A program made the translations under genes and the position numbers. A model generated the notes under the pieces. That model was not told the origin of the DNA. It saw nothing but the letters and a program-made list of their open reading frames with translations, and did no database searches. A stretch of 64,000 nucleotides of DNA from Megasphaera hominis (GTDB lineage: Bacteria; Bacillota; Negativicutes; Veillonellales; Megasphaeraceae), in the NCBI RefSeq assembly GCF_014269395.1, contig NZ_JACOGK010000001.1, positions 62,001-126,000 of the forward strand, written 5' to 3'. Within the stretch, counting starts at the first letter, position 1. Every line of letters starts with the position of its first letter. Below are positions 1-8,381 of this stretch, piece by piece.

Positions 1-648
1 TGCCCCGGTGAGATTCGTTTCATCACTGATGAGGAAGTTTTCCACTACCTGGTCGTTCGTGCAGACCACGTTGAACTTCCCGTCCGTCATATAGATGTGG
101 TAACCCTTGCCATCCTGAGCAGCCTGATAGGAAAGGGCCTGCTTGATAGCATCGGTTGCCGAGATATCATCGGCGATGAAGCTGCACACGACTGATAAAT
201 CCGGCATCGTCCCAGCTTCAACAGAAAAATCGTGAATTGTCTGCCGGATAGCATCGGCCACGGTCACATTGGCGTACTTGCGGGTAATGCGGGATTTAGC
301 CAGATAGATGATATTGTCGAAGGCCACGAAATGCATGGTATAGGATTCGCTGTCCCGGCTCCGGGAAAAGATGCGCCCTTGGAAAACCGGGAACGTCTCC
401 TGGGTTTTATCATCCAGGAAGGAAAACTGAACTTCATCCCCCAATTCCAGGACGGCATTCGTCCAGTCTTTGTCTTTCGTGGTATAGGCAATATCGAATT
501 CCAACTTGCGCCCGGCCTGCTCCACATCGCCGGACCAGGTATAGGAAATGACGTAAACTGACAAGTCCGTGTGTTTCGGCTGCTCATTTTTCTTCCCGTC
601 CTGCCGGGTCTCCGTATCCTGTTTATTGATCTTTACTAACTGGAACAT
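1..648 (-). CDS. Baseplate hub protein, XkdQ / late-control-D type (partial, runs off left edge)
   Basis: The reading frame starts with an ATG at 648 and stays open to the window edge (216 codons), so the C-terminus is missing. It overlaps the end of the upstream LysM gene by 26 bp. The N-terminal region resembles XkdQ/gpD-like baseplate hub proteins of contractile tails, which form part of the cell-puncturing hub. The position after tape measure and LysM protein matches the PBSX-like order tape measure, XkdP, XkdQ. Assignment rests on this order and general sequence character. Confidence 0.75.
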   Translation of the reverse strand, partial: MFQLVKINKQDTETRQDGKKNEQPKHTDLSVYVISYTWSGDVEQAGRKLEFDIAYTTKDKDWTNAVLELGDEVQFSFLDDKTQETFPVFQGRIFSRSRDSESYTMHFVAFDNIIYLAKSRITRKYANVTVADAIRQTIHDFSVEAGTMPDLSVVCSFIADDISATDAIKQALSYQAAQDGKGYHIYMTDGKFNVVCTNDQVVENFLISDETNLTGA

Positions 649-1360
649 TAGCTTCATTCCTTTTCAGGTTCATCGTCGTCAGACGGATAATGTCGCCCGT
701 CTTGAGTCCGCCGTTGCGAATGATGCTGCGGTAGACCTGGAATTTGGAAAACTGCTCGTTATTGAGCGTGACCGATTTCCCGATGGCCCGCCCCACGACA
801 TTTCCGATGCTGTCGCCTGGATAATAGGTGATGTTCTTCTTCATCTTCTGCCAGAACGATTCCGGCCGTTTGGCAAGGCCCGTAGTTTTATCCGTCTTGG
901 CAGACGCCGTGTCGGCTTCGACATAGCGGTATTCCATCAGTCCCAGTTCGTAATACACATCGCCGCTGCCGTCCTTTTCCCCGAACTTGAAGGAACTGAT
1001 CAGGCAGGGCATGGAAAGCGGCGTATCCGATACGGTGAGCTGGCAGACCTCACCGCCAGTACGCATGGCTTCCAGCATAGAAATGCAGGTATAAGGCGAC
1101 ATGCTGGCATAAGCAAAAGGATAATCCTGGGCAGGAAAAAAACCGGACAGCGTCAAAGACTTCAGCCCGGTCTTGCCTTTCATGAGATAGTCCCCGTAAT
1201 TATTGATGTTCACCGTGCCATGGTTCGTATTAACAGCTACCATGAGTTCTGCCGGCAGCACGGGAAAGGTCACGACAGAGCTACCTGCGGACAGGGAAAT
1301 CGTCAGATTCTGTGATGCCTGCCCAATGGCGTTCAGAATCGATTCGAGAAATGATGCCAT
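623..1360 (-). CDS. LysM-domain baseplate protein, XkdP-like
   Basis: This 245-residue protein has an N-terminal beta-rich region and, near its C-terminus, a LysM-like segment (about residues 180-232, containing YYPGDS and ending GDIIRL). Such proteins connect the tail tube tip to the baseplate in PBSX-like phages. The start codon overlaps the tape-measure stop (TGATG), so translation is probably coupled. The downstream hub gene overlaps its 3' end. Confidence 0.8.
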   Translation of the reverse strand: MASFLESILNAIGQASQNLTISLSAGSSVVTFPVLPAELMVAVNTNHGTVNINNYGDYLMKGKTGLKSLTLSGFFPAQDYPFAYASMSPYTCISMLEAMRTGGEVCQLTVSDTPLSMPCLISSFKFGEKDGSGDVYYELGLMEYRYVEADTASAKTDKTTGLAKRPESFWQKMKKNITYYPGDSIGNVVGRAIGKSVTLNNEQFSKFQVYRSIIRNGGLKTGDIIRLTTMNLKRNEANVPVSKDQ

Positions 1361-3480
1361 CAGATTGTCGCTCCTTTCATGCGGTTCATGCCGTACAGCC
1401 GAATTTTTTCCACCAGCTTATCGGCTATAGCATCGATGTCCTGTTCGCTGCGAACGTTCATCGTATCGATGCGGATAGTGATAGAATGACCGCCTGCACT
1501 CATGGCCTGCCGGATGCTTTCGTCATGAGGAACCACGGTACTGCCATTGGGCAGGTGGACCAGCTCGCCCCGGCGGTCTTCGTTGATGACAGCAAAGCCG
1601 CCGCCAAAGTTTTCAACGCCTTTGGCAAAATGGCTGATGGGTTCAATATTGAATCCCACATGAGTCGGCGTCCCGCCCGTCAGAGACGGGATATCAATCG
1701 AAAGGCCGTTGATGCTGGATATGAGTCCGTTCACCTGGTCCATGACCCAGTTCACGCCGCTGCGGAAAGTCCCCTTGATGCTCTCCCAGATGCCGGATGC
1801 CGTACTGCCAATGCTTTCCATCGCCCCGTCCCATGCTGAAGTAAGCCGCTGCATCCCGGCATCTACCGCTTCCGACACAGCCTGGACAGCCCCTTCGATG
1901 TACTGGGATACCGTGTCCCAGTTGCTCCAGAGAAGATACAAGCCTGCAATGATAGCCGCAATGACAAGCAGGATAGGATTGGCCATCGCCGCCGCGCCGA
2001 CTGCCCGGATGACTGTGATGACGAGTTTTCCGACTGAAAGGAACGTACTTCCCAGTCCTTTAGCAACCAGACCGATGCCTTTTACTACCGGGATGATGCC
2101 CTTAAACTGTGCCGATAAATATTTGGACACGCTCCCGGCCTTGCTGATGCCCGTGGCAATAGAGGTAAAAGTACCGTAAGCCTTGCCGCCTACTGTAAGA
2201 ATTCTTCCTAACGTAGAACCAAACATTTGAAAGGCTACGATACCGAAAGCGACCTGTCCGATGAGGGCTTTCTGTTCCGGCGTAAGGGAACGGAACCAGG
2301 CCGCCAGTTCCTTGACGCGCAGGGACATGGCCTTGAAGTACGGCGTAAAGGACACCGCCAGGTCCATCCCGGCGTTCTTCAGCTGGTTCATGGCAATCTG
2401 CATCTGTTCGGACGGGGTCAGCATCTTCTCGTAGGCTTCCTGCGTCATACCCGCGGAGTCGGCCATCTGTTTCATGACCTTGTCGAAGTCCCCGGCTCCC
2501 TTGCCCGTAAGGACGAGGATGCTGTTAAGGCCCTCGACAGAACTAAAGAGCTGCGCCATCTGTTCGGCATCACCGCCTGTGGCCCGCTTCACTTCATCCA
2601 GGAACTTCACCCAGCCCACGCTCTGAAGGTGAGCGGCGTTGAATTCCAGACCAAGGGACTGAGCTAGTTTCGCGGCTTCTGAGGACGGTTTCAAAATATT
2701 GCTGTAGGCCGCCTTGAGTCCCGTGATGGCCTCGCTCGTAGCAATACCGTTCTTGGTGAGGACAGCGATGGAGCCAAAGAGTTCCTGCGTAGTAACGTTG
2801 AGCTGCGAAGCAATCGGGATGACGTTGCCCATGGACTGGGCCATTTCGCCGAACGAGGTCTTGCCGAAGTTCTGCGCCAATAACATCTGGTCCGTGATAT
2901 GGCTTGCTTCTTCTGCCGATTTTCCGTAGGCGTTGAGAACGGTCGTAACGCCATTGACGGCAGTCGTCGTATCTGTGAATCCGGCTTTAGCAGCAATGGT
3001 CATGTCCTTTACGAAGCTGACAGCATGACCGGCATCAACACCTGCCGAAATTGCCTGATAGACGGACTCCGAAAGGTCGGCTACGCCGGCCCCGGTTTCA
3101 TCACTGACGCTCCGGATTTCCTCTTTGATTTTGTCCATGGATACTACAGTCGTATCTACCAGGGTAGACACTTTGGCCAGGCCATTGGTGAAATCGCTGT
3201 TCAGCTTGAAACCGGCCGTCGCAACAGCCAGAATCGGAGCGGACAGCAGGGCGAACTTATCTAACAGGCCGGAAATCTTGCCGCCTGTCTGCTCGATGCT
3301 TTTCGCCGTCCGTTTCTGGATGCGTTCATGCTCTGTCAGTTTCCCCGACAGACCGCTGACCGACTGCTTCGCCGCTGCCATCTGAGTTTTCATTGTATCC
3401 AGGCTGGCATTTACGCTTTTCACGGTCGGCGTGAATAAATCCCGTAGCCGGATAGCCGCATCGATGACGTTATTGGCCAT
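1360..3480 (-). CDS. Tail tape measure protein
   Basis: A 706-residue protein with an N-terminal coiled-coil region (residues about 15-65), a central alpha-helical TP901-type tape-measure domain, hydrophobic segments around residues 400-520 (one runs ANPILLVIAAIIAGLYLL) and a glycine-rich C-terminus. It sets tail length and is threaded into the tube during assembly. A ribosome site GAGGTGAG precedes the ATG at 3480. It is short for the family, implying a modest tail. Two unrelated plus-strand genes separate it from the tail chaperone genes that usually lie immediately upstream. Confidence 0.9.
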   Translation of the reverse strand: MANNVIDAAIRLRDLFTPTVKSVNASLDTMKTQMAAAKQSVSGLSGKLTEHERIQKRTAKSIEQTGGKISGLLDKFALLSAPILAVATAGFKLNSDFTNGLAKVSTLVDTTVVSMDKIKEEIRSVSDETGAGVADLSESVYQAISAGVDAGHAVSFVKDMTIAAKAGFTDTTTAVNGVTTVLNAYGKSAEEASHITDQMLLAQNFGKTSFGEMAQSMGNVIPIASQLNVTTQELFGSIAVLTKNGIATSEAITGLKAAYSNILKPSSEAAKLAQSLGLEFNAAHLQSVGWVKFLDEVKRATGGDAEQMAQLFSSVEGLNSILVLTGKGAGDFDKVMKQMADSAGMTQEAYEKMLTPSEQMQIAMNQLKNAGMDLAVSFTPYFKAMSLRVKELAAWFRSLTPEQKALIGQVAFGIVAFQMFGSTLGRILTVGGKAYGTFTSIATGISKAGSVSKYLSAQFKGIIPVVKGIGLVAKGLGSTFLSVGKLVITVIRAVGAAAMANPILLVIAAIIAGLYLLWSNWDTVSQYIEGAVQAVSEAVDAGMQRLTSAWDGAMESIGSTASGIWESIKGTFRSGVNWVMDQVNGLISSINGLSIDIPSLTGGTPTHVGFNIEPISHFAKGVENFGGGFAVINEDRRGELVHLPNGSTVVPHDESIRQAMSAGGHSITIRIDTMNVRSEQDIDAIADKLVEKIRLYGMNRMKGATI

Positions 3481-3668
3481 GCTGTCTCACCTCGCTTTCT
3501 CAGTTTGTCTACATTAGCAAAAAAGATTATAATAAATTTAAATAATTCAAAAAAAACGCTTAAGCCACGTGTTTTGATATAAATGAATATATTGCAAAAT
3601 TTAAATTACGTTTTAAAATATCCAATTATTTTTATATATTATTAAAATTCATGAAGGAGGTCTTCACA

Positions 3669-4160
3669 ATGATAGGTAAAAGTAAAATAAGGTTATTATC
3701 AATATTTGCATTTTTCATACTGTTAGTGTGTCCAGCAATTTCGTATGTTAATGCGAATGCTGGCACAATGAAAAACGATCCGGGCGGATTTGCCGATTTA
3801 TATTGGGGAGAAAGTTTAAACGAAGTTACGAGCAGTCATCAAACAAAATATCTGGGAAATAATCATGGAAGCGAACAATATGCAGTAAGTATTAAAAATG
3901 CAAATGGATGCATGTATTTGCGAGGACCCGTTTTGGTATTCGCAGTGTTTTTTAATCAAAAACTGGGAGCAATACGTATTCCGATATTTGGCGGATACTC
4001 TGCTATGATTTCTCCTTTGGAACAATTATATGGAACTCCAGAGTTTAAGAATGGTTTGTTTACATGGGAAGGCCAAAATACAGATATGATTTTTACAGCT
4101 ACCAATGTACAGAAAAATGATGGAATAATATATTTGGTTAGTAATAAATTGAGGAAATAA
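3669..4160 (+). CDS. Small secreted protein of unknown function (prophage cargo gene)
   Basis: The protein has 163 residues from an ATG at 3669, chosen because AAGGAGG lies 8 bases before it; the earlier in-frame ATG at 3651 overlaps that site. A signal peptide is clear: KSKIRL, then a hydrophobic run, ending near NANA (about residue 30). The mature part contains a short block around LEQLYGTPE that recalls the YG-P motif in the neighbouring secreted protein. It is AT-rich, lies on the strand opposite the tail genes, and is preceded by about 190 bp of very AT-rich DNA. These are typical signs of a moron expressed in the lysogen. Function is unknown. Confidence 0.7.
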   Translation: MIGKSKIRLLSIFAFFILLVCPAISYVNANAGTMKNDPGGFADLYWGESLNEVTSSHQTKYLGNNHGSEQYAVSIKNANGCMYLRGPVLVFAVFFNQKLGAIRIPIFGGYSAMISPLEQLYGTPEFKNGLFTWEGQNTDMIFTATNVQKNDGIIYLVSNKLRK

Positions 4161-4214
4161 AATCCAAGTTATTTTAAAATAAGATTTTTCTTACCTAAAG
4201 GAGCTGGCTTACCA

Positions 4215-4733
4215 ATGACAAAAATTAAAAAAATAATTATACTTATGGCTGTTTTTTTGATACCTATTGTGTGCCCATCATTTTCACAGGCATATTATGT
4301 TACTCAGAATAACTATTTAACCGAATGCAAAATTGGCCCCTTAGGCTTAAAAAGCCCATTTGATATGAATGAACTAAATTCTCTATTTGGCAATATGACA
4401 AAACCAGCTATTCAAGGTGGTCCTGCAACGAATCCCATGGTGTTGTATTTTAACAATGCCAGAATAATTGTTATCGGCAATAAAATCTGGTGCGTTTCAG
4501 TTACCACAAATAAAGGTAAGAACGGAATAGCATTAACGACCCCTAAAGGAATATCAGTTGGCGACTCCTTGGATAAAATATTTACAAAATATGGTGCACC
4601 AGACAGCACACGCAAATCCACATTAGATAACACAACAAGGTATACTTACGGAAGTTTTGAGATTGATTTGACCTTTACGGTTAATGAGAAGAATAAAGTT
4701 ACCGAAATCTCTATTGGTATGCCAACTTGTTGA
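4215..4733 (+). CDS. Small secreted protein with SmpA/OmlA-like motif (prophage cargo gene)
   Basis: The protein has 172 residues with a signal peptide (KIKK, hydrophobic stretch, cleavage near SFSQA, residue about 25). The C-terminal half has the pattern G(I)SVGDSLDKIFTKYGAPD followed by beta strands, as in SmpA/BamE-like folds and in the cargo protein at 10371-11132. It lies 54 bp after the previous cargo gene, with AAAGGAGC before the ATG, and is followed by a strong terminator. Both genes probably form one transcription unit. The biological role is unknown; a surface or envelope function is inferred from the signal peptide only. Confidence 0.7.
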   Translation: MTKIKKIIILMAVFLIPIVCPSFSQAYYVTQNNYLTECKIGPLGLKSPFDMNELNSLFGNMTKPAIQGGPATNPMVLYFNNARIIVIGNKIWCVSVTTNKGKNGIALTTPKGISVGDSLDKIFTKYGAPDSTRKSTLDNTTRYTYGSFEIDLTFTVNEKNKVTEISIGMPTC

Positions 4734-4765
4734 TACTACAGCTATTTAATAAACGGAAATTATGA

Positions 4766-4800
4766 AAAGAGCCTTCAAGCTATAGCAAAGGCTCTTTTTT
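4766..4800 (+). terminator. Rho-independent terminator of the two cargo genes
   Basis: A 10-bp perfect stem (arms 4766-4775 and 4788-4797) with a 12-base loop runs into a T tract. It ends the plus-strand unit 3669-4733. On the minus strand the same DNA encodes the last codons of the frameshifted tail chaperone. Confidence 0.85.
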
Positions 4801-4944
4801 ATTCCGTTCTTCTATCTCATACCGCACAAAAGCATACAACACCTGTCGTTCCCCGTATCCCAATTTCATGACCGCTGACGGCAGCAGGTGATGGTCCCGG
4901 AAAAGGAGATACATCGCCTGCACTTCGCCATCGGTCCGGATCAG
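4780..4944 (-). CDS. Tail assembly chaperone, -1 frameshift extension
   Basis: Reading shifts back one base after the AAC codon at 4946-4944 of the preceding frame, opening 54 more codons to a TAG at 4782-4780. The extension has no start codon of its own. It contains a conserved-looking pattern, FRDHHLLPSAVMKLGYGER then VLYAFVRYEIE, as expected for the long form of a tail chaperone (like lambda gpGT or XkdN-type pairs). The last codons overlap the terminator of the convergent cargo operon. Confidence 0.75.
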   Translation of the reverse strand: MIRTDGEVQAMYLLFRDHHLLPSAVMKLGYGERQVLYAFVRYEIEERNKKEPLL

Positions 4945-5363
4945 TTTTTTATGGCTTCATCCGCTTTTTTCTGCGTAGTGTAACCGTTGAGTTCAGTAAT
5001 CTGCGCCGTAAGGTCAGCGATTTCTCCCGCCAGGAACAGTTTCCGGATGATGTCGCCCGGAAGGACTACCCCAAACTTTTCCATCAATTCTTTGTTCTTG
5101 AAATCGGGATCAGCGATGCCCGCCAGGAGCGTCTGGGTCTGCATCTGGTAAATGTCTACATTATCGGCATTGCCGTTCGTAAAATCCACGGCCATTTTCT
5201 GGATGTCGGCATAGCGTTCCGGATCGATGGCCCTGAGCGTAATAACGAAATCAAAGCCAAACAGCTTCGAGAGCCGCTCCATCTTCACCTTTTTAGTCGG
5301 TCGTTCGGCCAGTTTATTTACTACGTCTGCTTTCAGCAGCCTGTCTACCATATTCATAGTCAT
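4941..5363 (-). CDS. Tail assembly chaperone, short form (XkdN-like)
   Basis: A 140-residue mostly helical protein located between tail tube and tape measure, the standard place for the chaperone that coats the tape measure during tail assembly. AAGGAG lies 3 bases before the first ATG (5363) and 9 before a second ATG at 5357, so the true start may be 5357. The gene ends at a slippery heptamer, giving a short and a long product whose ratio normally matters for tail assembly. Confidence 0.85.
   Translation of the reverse strand: MTMNMVDRLLKADVVNKLAERPTKKVKMERLSKLFGFDFVITLRAIDPERYADIQKMAVDFTNGNADNVDIYQMQTQTLLAGIADPDFKNKELMEKFGVVLPGDIIRKLFLAGEIADLTAQITELNGYTTQKKADEAIKN
4944..4950 (-). promoter_or_regulatory. 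Programmed -1 ribosomal frameshift site (A AAA AAC)
   Basis: The heptamer AAAAAAC sits in the correct frame (ATA AAA AAC TGA) just before the stop codon of the short chaperone form. This matches the X XXY YYZ rule exactly. The -1 frame continues for 54 codons. Confidence 0.8.
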
Positions 5364-5370
5364 TTTCTCC

Positions 5371-5799
5371 TTATGCTAAATCCAGTAAATCCCAGTCCGA
5401 GAAAGTAAAGCTGTAACTTTCCTCGCCCATCTTGTCCACTTCCCAGTCTGCCAGAATCAGGCTGTCGAAGGTGGCGTCCTTGATGACGATTCGTTCACTG
5501 CCGATGGCATCCTTGTCATCAAGAACCGATACAATAGTCACCACGGTCTGTTTACCCGCCTTGATGTTGTCGTTCATCTTCCTGATCATGTAGCTGGAGA
5601 CTTTGTGGAGCTTCAATTCGCCCTTGCAGTCATACCCGGTGACCTTGTAGCCCTTGCCCACATGGCGGAGCATCTTCACTTCTTCCTTAGTCAGCGTGAC
5701 TTCAGCCTTAAAAGCGGTGGCTTCCGCCATGAGGTCGCCATCGATATACAGGTCGGCGTACTTGCCATTCATGACCCGTTTGGCTTCCATACTGTTCAT
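5371..5799 (-). CDS. Tail tube protein, XkdM-like
   Basis: A 142-residue protein with the GKYADLYIDGD start region typical of XkdM-type inner tube proteins, which stack as hexamers inside the contractile sheath. AGGAGGTG precedes the ATG at 5799. It lies directly after the sheath gene, the usual order in PBSX-like phages. Confidence 0.9.
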   Translation of the reverse strand: MNSMEAKRVMNGKYADLYIDGDLMAEATAFKAEVTLTKEEVKMLRHVGKGYKVTGYDCKGELKLHKVSSYMIRKMNDNIKAGKQTVVTIVSVLDDKDAIGSERIVIKDATFDSLILADWEVDKMGEESYSFTFSDWDLLDLA

Positions 5800-5813
5800 C
5801 CGGCTTCACCTCC

Positions 5814-6896
5814 TCAGATATTGATCGTAATCGTGACATCTTCCATGGCATCCAGGAGCGATGCCTTGACGGAGATGAACACATTGCTGCCGATATTAGC
5901 CAGCTTGATGTCCATTTCAGACATATCCGCCAGTTCCTCTTTGGTATATTTGCCGTTGGATTCCAGCCAGATTTTCGTGGATTCCACGTCAATATAGGCG
6001 TTGTTCTGGTCCTGTTCCAGTAGTCCTTCCTGGGCCAGCTGGTCGAGATAGCCCTGGATAGCCGTTACCAGCAAACAGCGGTTGGCATAACTGTTGGCAT
6101 ACTTGCCGAGATAATGGTCCTGGGCCGTCGTGCGGATATCGTCGTGCATCATATCCATCAGATCCACGAGTTTGATTTTCTGGAAGCTCGTCCCCTTGTC
6201 CTGGACGGTCGTTACCAGGGAGTTGATGCCCCGGGCCAGTTTCACTTTTTCGCCGTCAAAGAAAAAGAACAGCTTCCCCGCACCCGTCATGGTATCCATT
6301 TCCTCTTTCGTCCAGACATCGCAACCGATAACTTCCGGCAACGGCGCGTAAGTACAGGAAATCGTCATGGGCGTCCCGGCAATGATGCCAGCAATGCGGC
6401 TGCAGTACTGGGCCGTCGTGTACGTTTTCGTCCGGGTCTGGATAGTCTTGTTGACGAAGTTGATGACCCCTTCCGTATCTGCTGTACACTCCGGCAACAC
6501 GGCCTTTATCATCTTGTCTTTATTGGTACGCATCCCCTTGACCCAGGTGGCGATGGTATCAATATGCGACGTTTCAATATCCGGGATAACCAGATAATCG
6601 AAGCGTTTGTTCTCGATGATTTTCAGGATATCCGTATAGTCCTCGGTTTCGCTGCTGATGATTTCCGCAATGACTTTCTTCGGACTGTTCACATAACCCC
6701 GCAGAGCCAGTTCCAACTGTTCCCGGTTGCTGTCCGACAGTTCCTTGGGAATATCATCTGCCGTGTACAGGCTCACTTCCATTTCGGAAGGCAGCGTTTC
6801 TTCCTTCAGAATCATCAGGACAATGCCGCGTTCGCTCCGTTCAATCGCACTGATGCCTTTTTCCTTGAACGCGATATTAATAGATGGCATTTTCAT
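5814..6896 (-). CDS. Tail sheath protein, XkdK-like
   Basis: A 360-residue protein with family features: N-terminal PSINIAFKEKG and RSERGIV segments, a central domain, and a C-terminal beta-strand VTITINI used in sheath handshakes. The sheath contracts to drive the tube through the host envelope. Its presence defines this prophage as a myovirus. It overlaps the preceding gene by 20 bp. Confidence 0.92.
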   Translation of the reverse strand: MKMPSINIAFKEKGISAIERSERGIVLMILKEETLPSEMEVSLYTADDIPKELSDSNREQLELALRGYVNSPKKVIAEIISSETEDYTDILKIIENKRFDYLVIPDIETSHIDTIATWVKGMRTNKDKMIKAVLPECTADTEGVINFVNKTIQTRTKTYTTAQYCSRIAGIIAGTPMTISCTYAPLPEVIGCDVWTKEEMDTMTGAGKLFFFFDGEKVKLARGINSLVTTVQDKGTSFQKIKLVDLMDMMHDDIRTTAQDHYLGKYANSYANRCLLVTAIQGYLDQLAQEGLLEQDQNNAYIDVESTKIWLESNGKYTKEELADMSEMDIKLANIGSNVFISVKASLLDAMEDVTITINI

Positions 6897-7341
6897 CCGT
6901 TATCGTTTCCTTTCCCTTGTACCGCTGATGCAAGATTTCCATGAGTTCGGCTTCATCATTTTCCTCTGCCGAATCATAATAATTCAGCGTAAGCGTTACC
7001 CGGCCGCCATCGTTGTCCTCACCGATGAGTTCCTCGCTCATGGACGCGACAGCAAAAAACCTGTCCTGGACGGCAATCCCGTCACGGAACAGGTCTTCAA
7101 CGGCAGCCAGTACTCCATATATGGATGTGCTGGCTGCCTGTTTCTGTGGTATATAGGTGATGTAAATATCCGTATCCCGGTATACTCCCTGACCGCCCTG
7201 CGGCGAAGTGACCGTCATGGATTTCAGGAAAAATGCGGGCGGCCGGAATCCTTCCTTTACTTCCTGCAGATACACGAGATACGGGAACCGCTCTTTCAGC
7301 TTCTGCTGTACGGCCTGCAGGATGTCGATATCATGAATCAT
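6877..7341 (-). CDS. Tail terminator/completion protein, YqbJ-like
   Basis: A 154-residue protein placed between the gp10-like protein and the sheath, where skin/PBSX-type phages encode a small tail terminator (DUF6838-like). The start overlaps the stop of the upstream gene. Assignment is by position, size and general resemblance (N-terminal helix with LKERFPYLVYLQEV). It probably caps the tail for joining to the head. Confidence 0.65.
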   Translation of the reverse strand: MIHDIDILQAVQQKLKERFPYLVYLQEVKEGFRPPAFFLKSMTVTSPQGGQGVYRDTDIYITYIPQKQAASTSIYGVLAAVEDLFRDGIAVQDRFFAVASMSEELIGEDNDGGRVTLTLNYYDSAEENDEAELMEILHQRYKGKETITDENAIY

Positions 7342-7757
7342 GTGCCTCCCGCCTTCCGGATGAGTTTCTTCGTGAGTTTCTCAAGGCCGGGCTGCAGGTC
7401 CTGCGATTCAAACAATTTCACGGCTTTTTCCGTGTAGTGCTGTCCTTCGTAGTAACCGACAGTCCTGCCGCCGGGCGTTTTCTTGACATGCCCGCTGTTC
7501 AGCAGGTGATGGACCGGGTGCTTGTTGACCAGCTCGTAGGTCAGCTCCGAACCATTGAAGCCTTTCACTTTATGTTTCCATCCCTTCTTCAGCTTGCCCG
7601 TACTGCCTTCCGGGGTCTGGTTCACGCATTCCTTCTTGAGCTTGTTGCCAATCGTCACCAGTCCCTTTTCGGCCGTCCCCGGAAATTCCTCGATGGCAGA
7701 CAGCAGTTTGCCGGACAATTCGTCTATTCCCTTAATATCAAATTCACTGTTGCTCAT
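7338..7757 (-). CDS. HK97 gp10-like head-tail joining protein
   Basis: A 139-residue protein with the recognisable pattern of phage HK97 gp10-like proteins: basic WKHKVKG, then HLLNSGHVKKTPGGRTVGYYEGQ. The start at 7757 is chosen over the upstream in-frame start at 7805 because a G-rich ribosome site (AGGGGGC) precedes it and the overlap with the upstream gene is then only 14 bp. Confidence 0.85.
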   Translation of the reverse strand: MSNSEFDIKGIDELSGKLLSAIEEFPGTAEKGLVTIGNKLKKECVNQTPEGSTGKLKKGWKHKVKGFNGSELTYELVNKHPVHHLLNSGHVKKTPGGRTVGYYEGQHYTEKAVKLFESQDLQPGLEKLTKKLIRKAGGT

Positions 7758-8085
7758 TGTCCTGCCCCCTGATTTCTTCCGTACAGTACAATTCCAGAGC
7801 TTCATGACGCATGTACGGATCTACGATGATATCGATGTCATACAGATGATTCTGATACTTCACTTTCATATCATGGGTGATACCTGGCCGCCAGCGGATG
7901 GTGATTTTGCTGTACTCCGTATCCGCCTTGCGCTCCATCTCATAGAACACTTTGCCACGGGCCGGCTCGATAGAAGCCCAACAGGTACAATGAACTACAT
8001 CTTGTAACGTATCGAACCCCAAATCGTCAGTCTGTGCTTTCTGGCTAATAATCTGTACCCGTTTGTTGAGTTTTCCTGTCTGCAT
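7744..8085 (-). CDS. Phage head-tail adaptor
   Basis: A 113-residue protein beginning MQTGKLNKRVQI, the typical start of head-tail adaptor (SPP1 gp16-like) proteins, with a beta-barrel pattern including YEMERKADTEY and ITHDMKVKYQNHLYDI. The ATG at 8085 has GGGGG seven bases upstream. It connects the portal/connector to the tail. Confidence 0.88.
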   Translation of the reverse strand: MQTGKLNKRVQIISQKAQTDDLGFDTLQDVVHCTCWASIEPARGKVFYEMERKADTEYSKITIRWRPGITHDMKVKYQNHLYDIDIIVDPYMRHEALELYCTEEIRGQDNEQQ

Positions 8086-8096
8086 AATGATTCCCC

Positions 8097-8378
8097 CTAA
8101 AAAGCACTCCGCCGCACACCGAACAGCAGCCACCGCAGCATCTTCAGCAGGCCGGAATAATCCGCTTCTTCCCGATGCTCATACAAAAAGGCGGCGGCAT
8201 AGAGAATGGCTTCATGGAACACGACGGGATTCTCTTCGGCATCCGCTTCCTCGCAGCGGGCCAGGTCCAGGCACAGCGCTTGGGCCGTTTCCAGGGATGA
8301 CAGGATGACGTCATTATTCGATGTGTCATCCTCGTCAATCCGCAGATATTCCCTGACTTCTTCCAGGCTGACCAGCAT
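8097..8378 (-). CDS. Head-tail connector, gp6-like
   Basis: A 93-residue, all-helical protein (VSLEEVREYLRIDEDDTSNN start) of the HK97 gp6/YqbG connector family that forms a ring under the portal. It is immediately downstream of the capsid gene, the standard order. Confidence 0.9.
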   Translation of the reverse strand: MLVSLEEVREYLRIDEDDTSNNDVILSSLETAQALCLDLARCEEADAEENPVVFHEAILYAAAFLYEHREEADYSGLLKMLRWLLFGVRRSAF

Positions 8379-8381
8379 GGC

